A stretch of 17,205 nucleotides of DNA, taken from an uncultured bacterium. GTDB taxonomy: Bacteria > Actinomycetota > Coriobacteriia > Coriobacteriales > Eggerthellaceae. The stretch is from positions 1 to 17,205 of the forward strand of contig CAJMLT010000032.1 of assembly GCA_905214325.1 (NCBI GenBank). The letters run 5' to 3'. The notes beneath the pieces were generated by a model. That model saw only the letters and a list, made by a program, of their open reading frames with translations, had not been told where the DNA came from and did no database searches. This document shows positions 1 to 6,484 of this stretch, in pieces. Position 1 is the stretch's first letter. Each line of letters begins with the position of its first letter. The translations under genes were made by a program, and so were the position numbers.

Positions 1-78
1 ATCAGCAAGACACCCTACACCACCCTGTGCATCAAAAGCGTATCAGGAATTGGGGCACGATCGGGCGAACCCACCCGC

Positions 79-1407
79 TCACCCGTAGGTTTTCACCAGT
101 CCTTTTATGTTATCGCGACAGATTTTACGGACGGTTTCTTCGGAGAGCTTCTCCAAAAGCGGATAGTACTTCACCACTTCGGCAGGGTACGTGGACCAAT
201 GACCCACCTTGTCGGTGCCGATCATGAAACGATCGGGCCACTTCTCTATCAAGCGAACCCAGTCATCCAACGTATCTCCGTCCGAATACGTGCTGGGGAA
301 AGCGTCCATGAAGTAGTAATCGAACACCACCCATGAAATATCTATCGTAAGATTTTTGTGGCTACTCAATAGTTCATCGGCGATGGTTGTCAGGCCCTGT
401 ATCTCGACACGGCGCGAAATACCCACATGAGCCCAGATGATCTTGCACTTCCTGTTATGGGCAAGCGCCCTTTCCAGTTCCTCGCGATAGATTATCTTTT
501 CGCTGTTCTGCGCCGTGATGTTGTGATGCACCAGCACGGGCAGCCCCTCTTCGGCACCTAAATCGAATATTTCCAAGAAGGCCGGATGATCGATGTGGGG
601 CGGCTCTCCGTAGGTGAGCGCCGTCAGGTCGTCGTGACGGCTCATGAGCTCCCCGATACCGCACCAGAAGTTGGGATAGAGACGCAGCATCTGGCGGATA
701 TGGTCGGCGGCGAAACGGTCGTTGCCGTTGATGCCGCACATGAACGGGAAGAAACGCTGACGGATTTCGGCCGGTTGCGCCAACAGCTCTTCGGCCAAGA
801 TGAAATCGGTGCCGGAATAATAATAGCAACGGCTGTCATTACTGAGGTAGTAGCTGGGGGCCACATCCAAGGTTTCATCCCATTGCTTGGCGATACCCAT
901 GCCGAAGATGACCGACTGGGATACACCCGATAGATCCATGGCGCGCACAAGGGCGGGAAACCCATCGGTTTTTTCCAGAAAGTCCAGGAAATGAAGGTGG
1001 CTATCGACGATTTCATGCTTCACCTCAACCGACGGGGCTTCGATGGTGATGTCGGCATCGGTGGGTGTTGCCGTAGAGGAAGGTTGGGCGGAGGTGGATC
1101 CCACTTTGTCGTCGGGGACGTTGCTGCGATCCCCTTCGGTAGTCGCTGTGCTCGAAGCAGCCGGAGCACAACCCGTCAGCGCGGTGGCCACACCGGCGGC
1201 AAGAGCCGTGGCACCTACCGCAACGAACGAGCGACGCGAAATGCCGTGGGAAGCAGCTGCAATGGCGTTCGAGCCGAATGTGTCCGGCGAAGCATTTTCG
1301 CCGTTGGTTTCGCCCGGGAAGGGCGCTTTGGGCATATCGTCTGACACGGCGGTTTCGTCCGATATACTATCCCGTCCGGGATTCGGTACTCCCTTGAAGC
1401 CCTGCAT
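79..1407 (-). CDS. Tat-exported amidohydrolase (amidohydrolase-2 family) lipoprotein
   Basis: Encodes 442 residues. A twin-arginine motif (S57-R58-R59-S60-F61) precedes a hydrophobic stretch and a lipobox L77-T78-G79-C80, so the enzyme should be exported folded by Tat and lipid-anchored outside the membrane. A Ser/Thr/Ala-rich linker (about 81-120) leads to a metal-dependent TIM-barrel hydrolase domain from about 131. Visible metal-site candidates are H137-L-H139, H294-H295, H327 in a WAH motif and D399 in an IGTD motif, the usual order in this superfamily. The substrate cannot be told; relatives decarboxylate or hydrolyse small aromatic or ring compounds. The start is supported by GGAGG/AGGTGG upstream; the alternative Met25 has no ribosome site. 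The 57-residue region before the twin arginine is unusually long. The gene follows the rhodanese lipoprotein by 79 bp and may share its transcript. Family is secure, substrate unknown. Confidence 0.88.
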   Translation of the reverse strand: MQGFKGVPNPGRDSISDETAVSDDMPKAPFPGETNGENASPDTFGSNAIAAASHGISRRSFVAVGATALAAGVATALTGCAPAASSTATTEGDRSNVPDDKVGSTSAQPSSTATPTDADITIEAPSVEVKHEIVDSHLHFLDFLEKTDGFPALVRAMDLSGVSQSVIFGMGIAKQWDETLDVAPSYYLSNDSRCYYYSGTDFILAEELLAQPAEIRQRFFPFMCGINGNDRFAADHIRQMLRLYPNFWCGIGELMSRHDDLTALTYGEPPHIDHPAFLEIFDLGAEEGLPVLVHHNITAQNSEKIIYREELERALAHNRKCKIIWAHVGISRRVEIQGLTTIADELLSSHKNLTIDISWVVFDYYFMDAFPSTYSDGDTLDDWVRLIEKWPDRFMIGTDKVGHWSTYPAEVVKYYPLLEKLSEETVRKICRDNIKGLVKTYG

Positions 1408-1486
1408 CGCTTCCCACCTCTTTCCTCCACGGTACGTATCGGAAAGATTGTAGCAAAGCCCATTGAAAAAGGTGGTTTCTCCTGCG

Positions 1487-1945
1487 CTAATCCGTTGTCA
1501 GCCCATAGGGCCACGTGTTCACGCCACCGAAGTCGATGATGTTCGTGTAGCCCATGGAAGCAAGCTGCGATGCGGCCTGAGCGCTGCGGTTGCCGCTGCG
1601 ACAATAGATGAGAACGGTCTGTTCCTTGTTGGGAAGCTGCGTCAGGGAATCGGTGGCTATCCGGTCAAGCGGCAGCAGAATTGCTCCGGCGATATGGCCC
1701 CCGTCGTATTCGGCCTGCGTGCGAACATCCACCACGACGGCCGCAGCATCGGAGTCCATGATCTGCTTCGCTTCCTGCGCGGTGATGGTTCGATATCCGA
1801 CATTCATTTCCGACTCCTGATTCCGTGATTCGTTCGTGCCCGAAGTGGACATGCAGCCGGCCAACACACAGGCGGCACAGGCAAGCAAAAGGGCAGCGAA
1901 CAAAATGGGTATGATTGATGGGGATTTACACGAACGGTTATCCAT
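1487..1945 (-). CDS. Rhodanese-domain lipoprotein
   Basis: Encodes 152 residues. An N-terminal hydrophobic segment ends in a lipobox L-A-G-C with the lipid Cys at residue 31, so the protein is probably anchored on the outer face of the membrane. The rest is a single rhodanese domain (about 50-152) with the active-site loop C115-R-S-G-N-R, the substrate-binding hallmark of GlpE/PspE-type sulfurtransferases, preceded by a VVVDVR strand and the HIAGAILLPL motif. It probably carries persulfide sulfur, but acceptor and donor are not evident. The start was set at the ATG at 1945 because GGGAGGG lies 6 nt upstream. An in-frame GTG 21 nt earlier (1966) has no comparable site. It lies upstream of the exported amidohydrolase, so the two may be co-expressed cell-surface proteins. 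Confidence 0.87.
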   Translation of the reverse strand: MDNRSCKSPSIIPILFAALLLACAACVLAGCMSTSGTNESRNQESEMNVGYRTITAQEAKQIMDSDAAAVVVDVRTQAEYDGGHIAGAILLPLDRIATDSLTQLPNKEQTVLIYCRSGNRSAQAASQLASMGYTNIIDFGGVNTWPYGLTTD

Positions 1946-2124
1946 GGTAACCCTCCCGGCTATCACTGAGTAGACACGAGGGTTTACCCAAGCGATGGTC
2001 GAAGCTTCTCGTCTCGCCCGTACACGATTCGCATACGAACATATTCATCATACCCACCCAGCGCCGAAAGCGCACCCTAACGTACGCAATCGTAAATAAA
2101 CTTCGACATACACCGCCGTCCTTC

Positions 2125-2155
2125 AAAACGAAAACCGCCTGAATCAGGCGGCTTT
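2125..2155 (-). terminator. Rho-independent terminator after the usp gene
   Basis: On the minus strand a perfect 8-bp inverted repeat (CCGCCTGA / TCAGGCGG, 2135-2151) is followed by TTTTCGTTTT. It lies about 40 bp after the universal stress protein stop and should end the pit operon transcript. It has only one unpaired base between the arms, so the real loop would open a few pairs. Confidence 0.8.
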
Positions 2156-2193
2156 CGAAATCAATTGCATGATAGGTGGTAGTCGGTAACGCC

Positions 2194-3048
2194 CTACTTG
2201 CAGGGAACCACCACGGTGGGCACGTTCAAACCGAGCAGCACGCCATGGGAAACCGACCCGAACAGCGCCCTTCCCAATGCACTACGCGAATGGGTTCCCA
2301 GCACCAGCAAGGAAGAACCGGCACTACGCTGAAGAAGAACCTGAGCGGGAGATGCCCCCTCCGGCGCTTCTGCGGAAACGTCGAGGCCGGGATTCTCATC
2401 CTTCAGAACACGCACACGCTCGGCGAGATTGCGCTGGAACTGCTCCCCCACCGGAGCCAAGCCCCCGCCCATGGCCTCGGCCGGACGCGACAGAAACGAC
2501 GGCAATCCCCAAGCGGAGATCAACCTAAGCGGCTGATCGGAGGCAAGCGCCTCACGGGCGGCGAAGGAAACGGCGGCTTCTGCGGAATCGTCGGAGGCCA
2601 CACCTACGACAACACCCGACGAGGGTACATCGGGATCCCAATCGGCCGGAACCAAAACCGTGGGAATGCCGGCGGAAACCGACACGCGCAAACCTTTGGC
2701 GGCGCCGATGACTTCGCCGACGGTGGCTCCATGGTGCGACCCGAGCACGATCATGTCATGCCCTTCGGCAGCATCGACCAGAGATTCGACCACCTTTCCG
2801 ATGATGACATCCGTAGCTGTTTCAAGTTGGGGGTAGGTTGCAGCAACCGTGCCTACCAAAGCACCGAGCGTCGCCTCGACGGCGGCGTCGACTTCTTCAT
2901 CGTCCATCCCGGCCGCCCGCGCAAAACCGGGGTCGACCACGCACACGAGCGTCAAACGAGCCCCTTCGCGATCCGCCTGACGGGCAGCCCACGCCAAAGC
3001 ACGCTGACCGCGTGTGCTCCCATCGATACCGACAAGAATGCTTTTCAT
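2194..3048 (-). CDS. Tandem-domain universal stress protein (UspA family)
   Basis: Encodes 284 residues with two Usp folds in one chain (about 1-134 and 145-282). Each opens with a beta strand (ILVGIDGS; VVVGVASDDS) and closes with the PTVLVP / PTVVVP strand. The family ATP-binding motif is nearly complete in the second domain (G251-T-H-S, then nine residues, then G264-S265); only the fourth position is Ser instead of Gly. In the first domain (G103-S-H-H onwards) it is degenerate, so one nucleotide site may have been lost. Proteins of this kind are cytoplasmic and linked to survival under starvation or energy stress; the precise role is unknown. GGAGGA lies just upstream of the ATG. It is the last gene of the pit operon, 22 bp after the small membrane protein, and is followed by a clear terminator. 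Confidence 0.9.
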   Translation of the reverse strand: MKSILVGIDGSTRGQRALAWAARQADREGARLTLVCVVDPGFARAAGMDDEEVDAAVEATLGALVGTVAATYPQLETATDVIIGKVVESLVDAAEGHDMIVLGSHHGATVGEVIGAAKGLRVSVSAGIPTVLVPADWDPDVPSSGVVVGVASDDSAEAAVSFAAREALASDQPLRLISAWGLPSFLSRPAEAMGGGLAPVGEQFQRNLAERVRVLKDENPGLDVSAEAPEGASPAQVLLQRSAGSSLLVLGTHSRSALGRALFGSVSHGVLLGLNVPTVVVPCK

Positions 3049-3070
3049 ATTCCTCCGCCTTTCTTTCAGA

Positions 3071-3295
3071 TCAATGGAACAAGGGAACCATCAGCCACAA
3101 TGCGAACAAGACGATAACCACGCATGCCGCAAAACACATGACCGAGGCCAAGCGGGTCATCAGATGAGCGTTACCCTTGCGGTCGACGACACTGTTGGCC
3201 CACAAACGCAGCCCCGAAGCGTAGAGAACGCTTATCGTTCCCGAAACGCATACGGCCACTACGAGAACTATAACGAAATTCAGAATCTCTGACAT
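3071..3295 (-). CDS. Small two-helix membrane protein in the pit operon
   Basis: Encodes 74 residues that I do not recognise as a named family. Two hydrophobic helices (about residues 5-28 and 46-71) flank a short polar loop with VVDRKGNAH, preceded by GLRLWA. The start is well supported: AAGGAGG sits 7 nt before the ATG at 3295. It lies 11 bp after the phosphate permease stop and 22 bp before usp, so it is very likely translated from the same message. PiT permeases often sit beside a DUF47/PhoU-like cytoplasmic protein. None is present here, so this small protein could be an accessory or regulatory subunit of the permease. That role is inferred only from position. Confidence 0.75.
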   Translation of the reverse strand: MSEILNFVIVLVVAVCVSGTISVLYASGLRLWANSVVDRKGNAHLMTRLASVMCFAACVVIVLFALWLMVPLFH

Positions 3296-3306
3296 GGTTT
3301 TCCTCC

Positions 3307-4461
3307 TTAAGCTGCCTGAGGCGCGACGGAAGTCGGGTTGATCTTGACTTCGGGGCGATCGTTGACATTGAGGGAATTGACCGGATTGCGATGGGAAAGA
3401 CGCAGGATTATCAAGGCAATACCCACGGCGATCAGCGCAACCACGATGGTTCCTCCTATATTGATTTTCGCAAGAGCACATGCGGCAGCTCCGATGAGTC
3501 CGGCTGCCGGGAAGGTGACCAACCAGGCAACGACCATACGCGCCGCAACGCCCCAGTTCACCTTGGCTCCCTTCTTACCCAACCCCGATCCGATGATGGA
3601 ACCTGAGCACACCTGCGTGGTGGAAAGAGCGAATCCGAGATGCGATGAAACAAGAATCGTCGTCGCGGATGCCGCCTCGGCCGCGAAGCCCTGCGGCGTG
3701 CTGATTTCGGTGAGGCCTTTGCCCAACGTGCGGATGACGCGCCAGCCACCCATGTAGGTACCCAAAGCGATCGCCAAACCGCATACGGCGACAACCCACA
3801 GCTCAGGCCCGCTCCCCGCGCTTTGCGCACCCACCGCGATAAGCGTCAACGTGATGAGTCCCATGGTTTTCTGGGCGTCGTTGGTGCCATGAGACAAGGC
3901 AACCAGACAAGCCGTTACCGTCTGACCATGGCGGAAGCCCGATTCGACGGTTCCCTCACTCATGCGGCGAACTATGAACAATATCAACTTGACCGCGCAG
4001 AACGCCGCCAGACCGGCAACCACCGGCGAAACGAGAGCGGGAATGAGAACCTTCGTCACCACCACGCCGAAATTGATACCTTCGACGCCGGCTCCCACGA
4101 TCACGGCACCCACGAGACCGCCGAACATGGCGTGGGAGGAACTGGAGGGCAAACCGACGAGCCAAGTAAGCAGGTTCCATACGATAGCCCCCACCAAACC
4201 GGCGAATATGAATTCCGGCCCTATGGCCACCTGCGCTTCGTTGATCATGCCACCCGAAATGGTTTTCGCAACCTCGGTGGACAGAAACGCCCCCACGAGA
4301 TTGAGTGTACCTGCGGCGATGACCGCCGTCTTCGGCTTCAGAGCGCCCGTGGCGATGGAGGTAGCCATCGCATTGGCGGTATCGTGAAACCCATTTGTGA
4401 AATCGAAGGTCAAAGCGGTTGCGATAACAAGCCCGACAACGACCATGGTTGCAATATCCAT
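3307..4461 (-). CDS. pit: PiT-family inorganic phosphate permease
   Basis: Encodes 384 residues of a multi-pass inner-membrane transporter of the PiT/PHO-4 family, which moves inorganic phosphate (often as a metal-phosphate complex) with H+ or Na+. The two inverted signature repeats are clear: N23-G-F-H-D-T-A-N30 near the N-terminus and S190-H-G-T-N-D195 in the second half, plus a GLPSSSSHA segment at 103-111. Length fits bacterial PiT. The start was placed at the ATG at 4461, where AGGGAGGA lies upstream with a longish 13-nt spacer; longer in-frame readings add a non-homologous tail. It opens a three-gene operon (permease, small membrane protein, universal stress protein). Upstream lie TTACA repeats resembling a PhoP box, suggesting induction under phosphate limitation. 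Confidence 0.92.
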   Translation of the reverse strand: MDIATMVVVGLVIATALTFDFTNGFHDTANAMATSIATGALKPKTAVIAAGTLNLVGAFLSTEVAKTISGGMINEAQVAIGPEFIFAGLVGAIVWNLLTWLVGLPSSSSHAMFGGLVGAVIVGAGVEGINFGVVVTKVLIPALVSPVVAGLAAFCAVKLILFIVRRMSEGTVESGFRHGQTVTACLVALSHGTNDAQKTMGLITLTLIAVGAQSAGSGPELWVVAVCGLAIALGTYMGGWRVIRTLGKGLTEISTPQGFAAEAASATTILVSSHLGFALSTTQVCSGSIIGSGLGKKGAKVNWGVAARMVVAWLVTFPAAGLIGAAACALAKINIGGTIVVALIAVGIALIILRLSHRNPVNSLNVNDRPEVKINPTSVAPQAA

Positions 4462-4569
4462 CGGTTTTCCGGATCCTCCCTTGAGATTATGGATGCTTAT
4501 GCATGCGTACGATCGGTCGCGCACCATGCACAAGCCAGTCTAGGAAGGTGATATCCGCTTACTGTGTCG

Positions 4570-4611
4570 TGTAAGGCAAATACGTGTAAAGCCCTGTAAA
4601 AAATTTGTAAG
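4570..4611 (-). promoter_or_regulatory. Putative PhoP box: four TTACA direct repeats
   Basis: Read on the minus strand, CTTACA (4611-4606), TTTACA (4600-4595), TTTACA (4590-4585) and CTTACA (4575-4570) recur in the same orientation, with starts 11, 10 and 15 bp apart. The Bacillus PhoP site is built from TT(A/C/T)ACA-like units at about 11-bp period. These repeats lie about 110-150 bp upstream of the phosphate permease start. A weak -10-like TAGACT occurs downstream at 4542-4537. Spacing and context support phosphate control; the binding protein is not in the window. Confidence 0.55.
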
Positions 4612-4623
4612 ATCGAACCGCCG

Positions 4624-6186
4624 CTATTTCTGACGATAGTGACTCAGGAAATCGGCGAGGTTTTCCATGGCGTCGTGGAGGGTCTGTATACGTGGCAAAA
4701 ACACGATACGGAAATGATCGGGCTCCGCCCAGTTGAAGGCGCCGCCGTGCGATATCAGGATTTTCTTTTCCCGCAGCAGGTCCAAGGCGAAGCGTTCGTC
4801 GTCGGTGATGTTGAATTTCTTCCTGTCGAGTTTGGGGAAGATGTAGAATCCCGCTTTCGGCTTCACGAAAGACACCCCGGGCATGGCTTCAAGCGCCTCA
4901 CAGACATACTTGCGTTGCTCGAAAACACGTCCACCGGGAGACACATGGTTATCGATGCTCTGATGCCCACCGAGCGCGGTTTGTACGATCGACTGAGCGG
5001 GGACGTTGGAACACAGGCGCATATTGGAAAGCATGTTGAGCCCCAAGATATAGTCGTGTGCCAGATTCTTGTTGCCGGACAACACCATCCAGCCGATGCG
5101 GTACCCCGCGACCATATGCGACTTCGAAAGCCCGCTGAAGGTGACGCAGAACAGATCCGGAGCCAGCGAAGCGATGGATATATGTTCTTCGCCGTCCATG
5201 ACGATGCGATCATAGATCTCATCGGAGAAGATGATCAGCTGATTCTGCCGCGCTATCTCCACGATTTCCTGCAGCACCTCGCGCGGATACAACGCGCCCG
5301 TGGGATTGTTGGGGTTGATGATGACGATGGCCTTGGTGCGCGGCGTGATCTTCTTTTTGATATCGGCGATATCGGGATACCAGTCCGCTTCTTCGTCACA
5401 CAGATAATGAACGACGTTGCCCCCCGCCAAGGTGGCACACGCGGTCCAGAGAGGGTAATCGGGCGAGGGAACGAGAATCTCATCCCCGGTATCGAGCAGG
5501 GCCGACATGCAGATGTTGATGAGTTCGCTCACCCCGTTGCCGGTGTAGATATCGTCCATGGTGACGTTGGGAATATGCTTGATCTGGGCATATTGCATGA
5601 TGGCCTTGCGGGCGGAGAAAAGGCCGCGGGAAGCGGAATACCCTTCGCATTCGGTGAGCTGTCGACTCATATCGTAGATGACTTCATCGGGGGTACGGAA
5701 GCCGAACGGCGCGGGGTTTCCGATATTCAACTTGAGTACATGGGTGCCGGTTTCCTCCATGCGGTTGGCCTCGTCGACCACGGGACCGCGCACATCGTAG
5801 AGAACATTGTCCAATTTGGATGACTTCTTGAATTCACGCATGGTTACGGTTCCTGTCTGATCGAAGGGCTGGGTCGGCGAAGCGTCATGTGTTTGCACCG
5901 TGGTGGGCGATTGCGCCATCACTCGCTTGCCCGATGCGTCGGAAGGGTGGGCGAAAGTGTTTTCCGGCGAACCCTCGAGCAGCCAGTCGGGTGATACGTC
6001 GAGAATGCCGGCGAGCACTCCCAATACATCCCGGCGGGGCAGCGTTTTCCCGCTGACATATTGACTCACCTGGCTTTTCCCCAATTTCGCATCCCTATCG
6101 GCGGCAAGGCGGATCAAGTCGGCCTGTTTGAAGCCCTTGATCTGCATACGTTCCCGCAAGCGAGTGGCGAAGTCCTCATTCTGCAT
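4624..6186 (-). CDS. XRE-family HTH domain fused to AlaA-type aminotransferase
   Basis: Encodes 520 residues. Residues about 5-72 form an XRE/Cro-type helix-turn-helix (QADLIRLAAD...KSQVSQYVSGKTLPRR). A Ser/Thr/Pro/Gln-rich linker (73-115) follows, then a complete class I PLP aminotransferase (116-520). The second part closely resembles E. coli AlaA (alanine:2-oxoglutarate class): KSSKLDNVLYDVRGPV, LKLNIGNPAPFGF, NPNNPTG (291-297), DEIYD (322-326), PLP lysine K355 in GLSKSHMVAGYR, and carboxylate-binding R493. All catalytic residues are present, so it may be both enzyme and regulator, probably making alanine or related amino acids. The start is Met at 6186 with AGGA upstream; the reading frame stays open to 6303, but that extension would run through the repeat array. 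The promoter region carries repeats suited to self-regulation. No terminator is visible before the phosphate permease downstream. Confidence 0.88.
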   Translation of the reverse strand: MQNEDFATRLRERMQIKGFKQADLIRLAADRDAKLGKSQVSQYVSGKTLPRRDVLGVLAGILDVSPDWLLEGSPENTFAHPSDASGKRVMAQSPTTVQTHDASPTQPFDQTGTVTMREFKKSSKLDNVLYDVRGPVVDEANRMEETGTHVLKLNIGNPAPFGFRTPDEVIYDMSRQLTECEGYSASRGLFSARKAIMQYAQIKHIPNVTMDDIYTGNGVSELINICMSALLDTGDEILVPSPDYPLWTACATLAGGNVVHYLCDEEADWYPDIADIKKKITPRTKAIVIINPNNPTGALYPREVLQEIVEIARQNQLIIFSDEIYDRIVMDGEEHISIASLAPDLFCVTFSGLSKSHMVAGYRIGWMVLSGNKNLAHDYILGLNMLSNMRLCSNVPAQSIVQTALGGHQSIDNHVSPGGRVFEQRKYVCEALEAMPGVSFVKPKAGFYIFPKLDRKKFNITDDERFALDLLREKKILISHGGAFNWAEPDHFRIVFLPRIQTLHDAMENLADFLSHYRQK

Positions 6187-6199
6187 AACTCGACATCCT

Positions 6200-6320
6200 A
6201 AGTTCAATTTAGTACCGAAAAGTTCAATTTTATGACCATTCCGATCCGTGAGTCTTGTTTTGTTCAATTCATTAAAGCAGAAAATTGAACTTTTTTGTTC
6301 CACGCCGAGAAGTTCGGTTC
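6200..6320. repeat. Operator-like array of AAGTTCAATTT repeats
   Basis: AAGTTCAATTT occurs at 6200-6210 and again at 6220-6230, exactly 20 bp apart. A variant TTGTTCAATTC lies at 6260-6270 (40 bp further). A perfect inverted copy is at 6282-6292 and a weaker one, AAGTTCGGTTC, at 6310-6320. The unit is itself a near-palindrome (AA-n-TT-C-AA-n-TT), as expected for a dimeric HTH repressor. The 20- and 40-bp steps put three copies on roughly the same DNA face. The array covers the promoter and leader of the HTH-aminotransferase gene, which makes that protein the obvious candidate ligand. Confidence 0.7.
6271..6279 (-). promoter_or_regulatory. Extended -10 promoter for the HTH-aminotransferase gene
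   Basis: On the minus strand TGCTTTAAT reads as an extended -10 (TGn plus TTTAAT, five of six matches to TATAAT). It gives a leader of about 75-80 nt before the ATG at 6186. No good -35 is visible, which is typical of extended -10 promoters. It is flanked by repeat copies at 6282-6292 and 6260-6270, a layout that would allow repression. Confidence 0.45.
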
Positions 6321-6353
6321 AAAGATCACAGAGTGTACATGTGGTTATTTCTC

Positions 6354-6384
6354 TTGACTTAGACCTTACTCTAGGGTTGAGAAT
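6354..6384 (+). promoter_or_regulatory. MerR-family type promoter with 19-bp spacer and dyad
   Basis: TTGACT (6354-6359) and GAGAAT (6379-6384) are separated by 19 bp, longer than the usual 17. The spacer region holds an inverted repeat, CTTAGA (6358-6363) and TCTAGG (6370-6375), centred between the two boxes. This long-spacer, internal-dyad geometry is the hallmark of promoters activated by MerR-family proteins. The sequence CTTGACTTAGA resembles AdhR/NmlR-type sites that respond to aldehydes and other electrophiles. It drives the decarboxylase-cupin gene at 6485. The regulator gene itself is not in the window. Confidence 0.6.
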
Positions 6385-6404
6385 GGAGAGGCATGACAGG
6401 GCAT

Positions 6405-6461
6405 CGACGAATACGGGTTCGTCGTCCCGCATCTCCGCATGGACACGTCACCTCTGTGACG
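6405..6461 (+). other. Two perfect hairpins in the mRNA leader of the CMD-cupin gene
   Basis: CGACGAA (6405-6411) pairs with TTCGTCG (6418-6424) as a 7-bp stem with a 6-nt loop. CGTCAC (6446-6451) pairs with GTGACG (6456-6461) as a 6-bp stem with a 4-nt loop. The second ends just before the ribosome site (AAGGAAGG near 6469-6476). They may stabilise the message or tune translation. No known riboswitch class is recognised. Confidence 0.5.
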
Positions 6462-6484
6462 AAGGGATAAGGAAGGTATACACC

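Noticed and set aside
1938..2126. Possible 62-residue gene on the minus strand between usp and the rhodanese gene
   Set aside because: No ribosome site or family likeness; it overlaps the rhodanese start and runs through the probable promoter region and up to the terminator.
2176..3117. Open frame antisense to the universal stress protein
   Set aside because: Composition is rich in His, Gly and Arg as expected of a reverse-strand shadow, and it crosses the usp gene completely.
4612..4623. Terminator between the aminotransferase and phosphate permease genes
   Set aside because: No stem-loop is present; the T-rich stretch at 4601-4610 belongs to the repeat array. Read-through into pit remains possible.
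4639..5823. Long open frame antisense to the aminotransferase domain
   Set aside because: Mirrors a conserved enzyme, has no recognisable motif and no convincing independent ribosome site.
6187..6303. 39-residue N-terminal extension of the HTH-aminotransferase
   Set aside because: It would translate the repeat array and promoter. The ATG at 6186 directly precedes a normal HTH domain and has an upstream AGGA.
6248..6484. 79-residue N-terminal extension of the CMD-cupin protein
   Set aside because: It spans the MerR-type promoter and leader hairpins; the ATG at 6485 has a strong ribosome site and the natural domain start.
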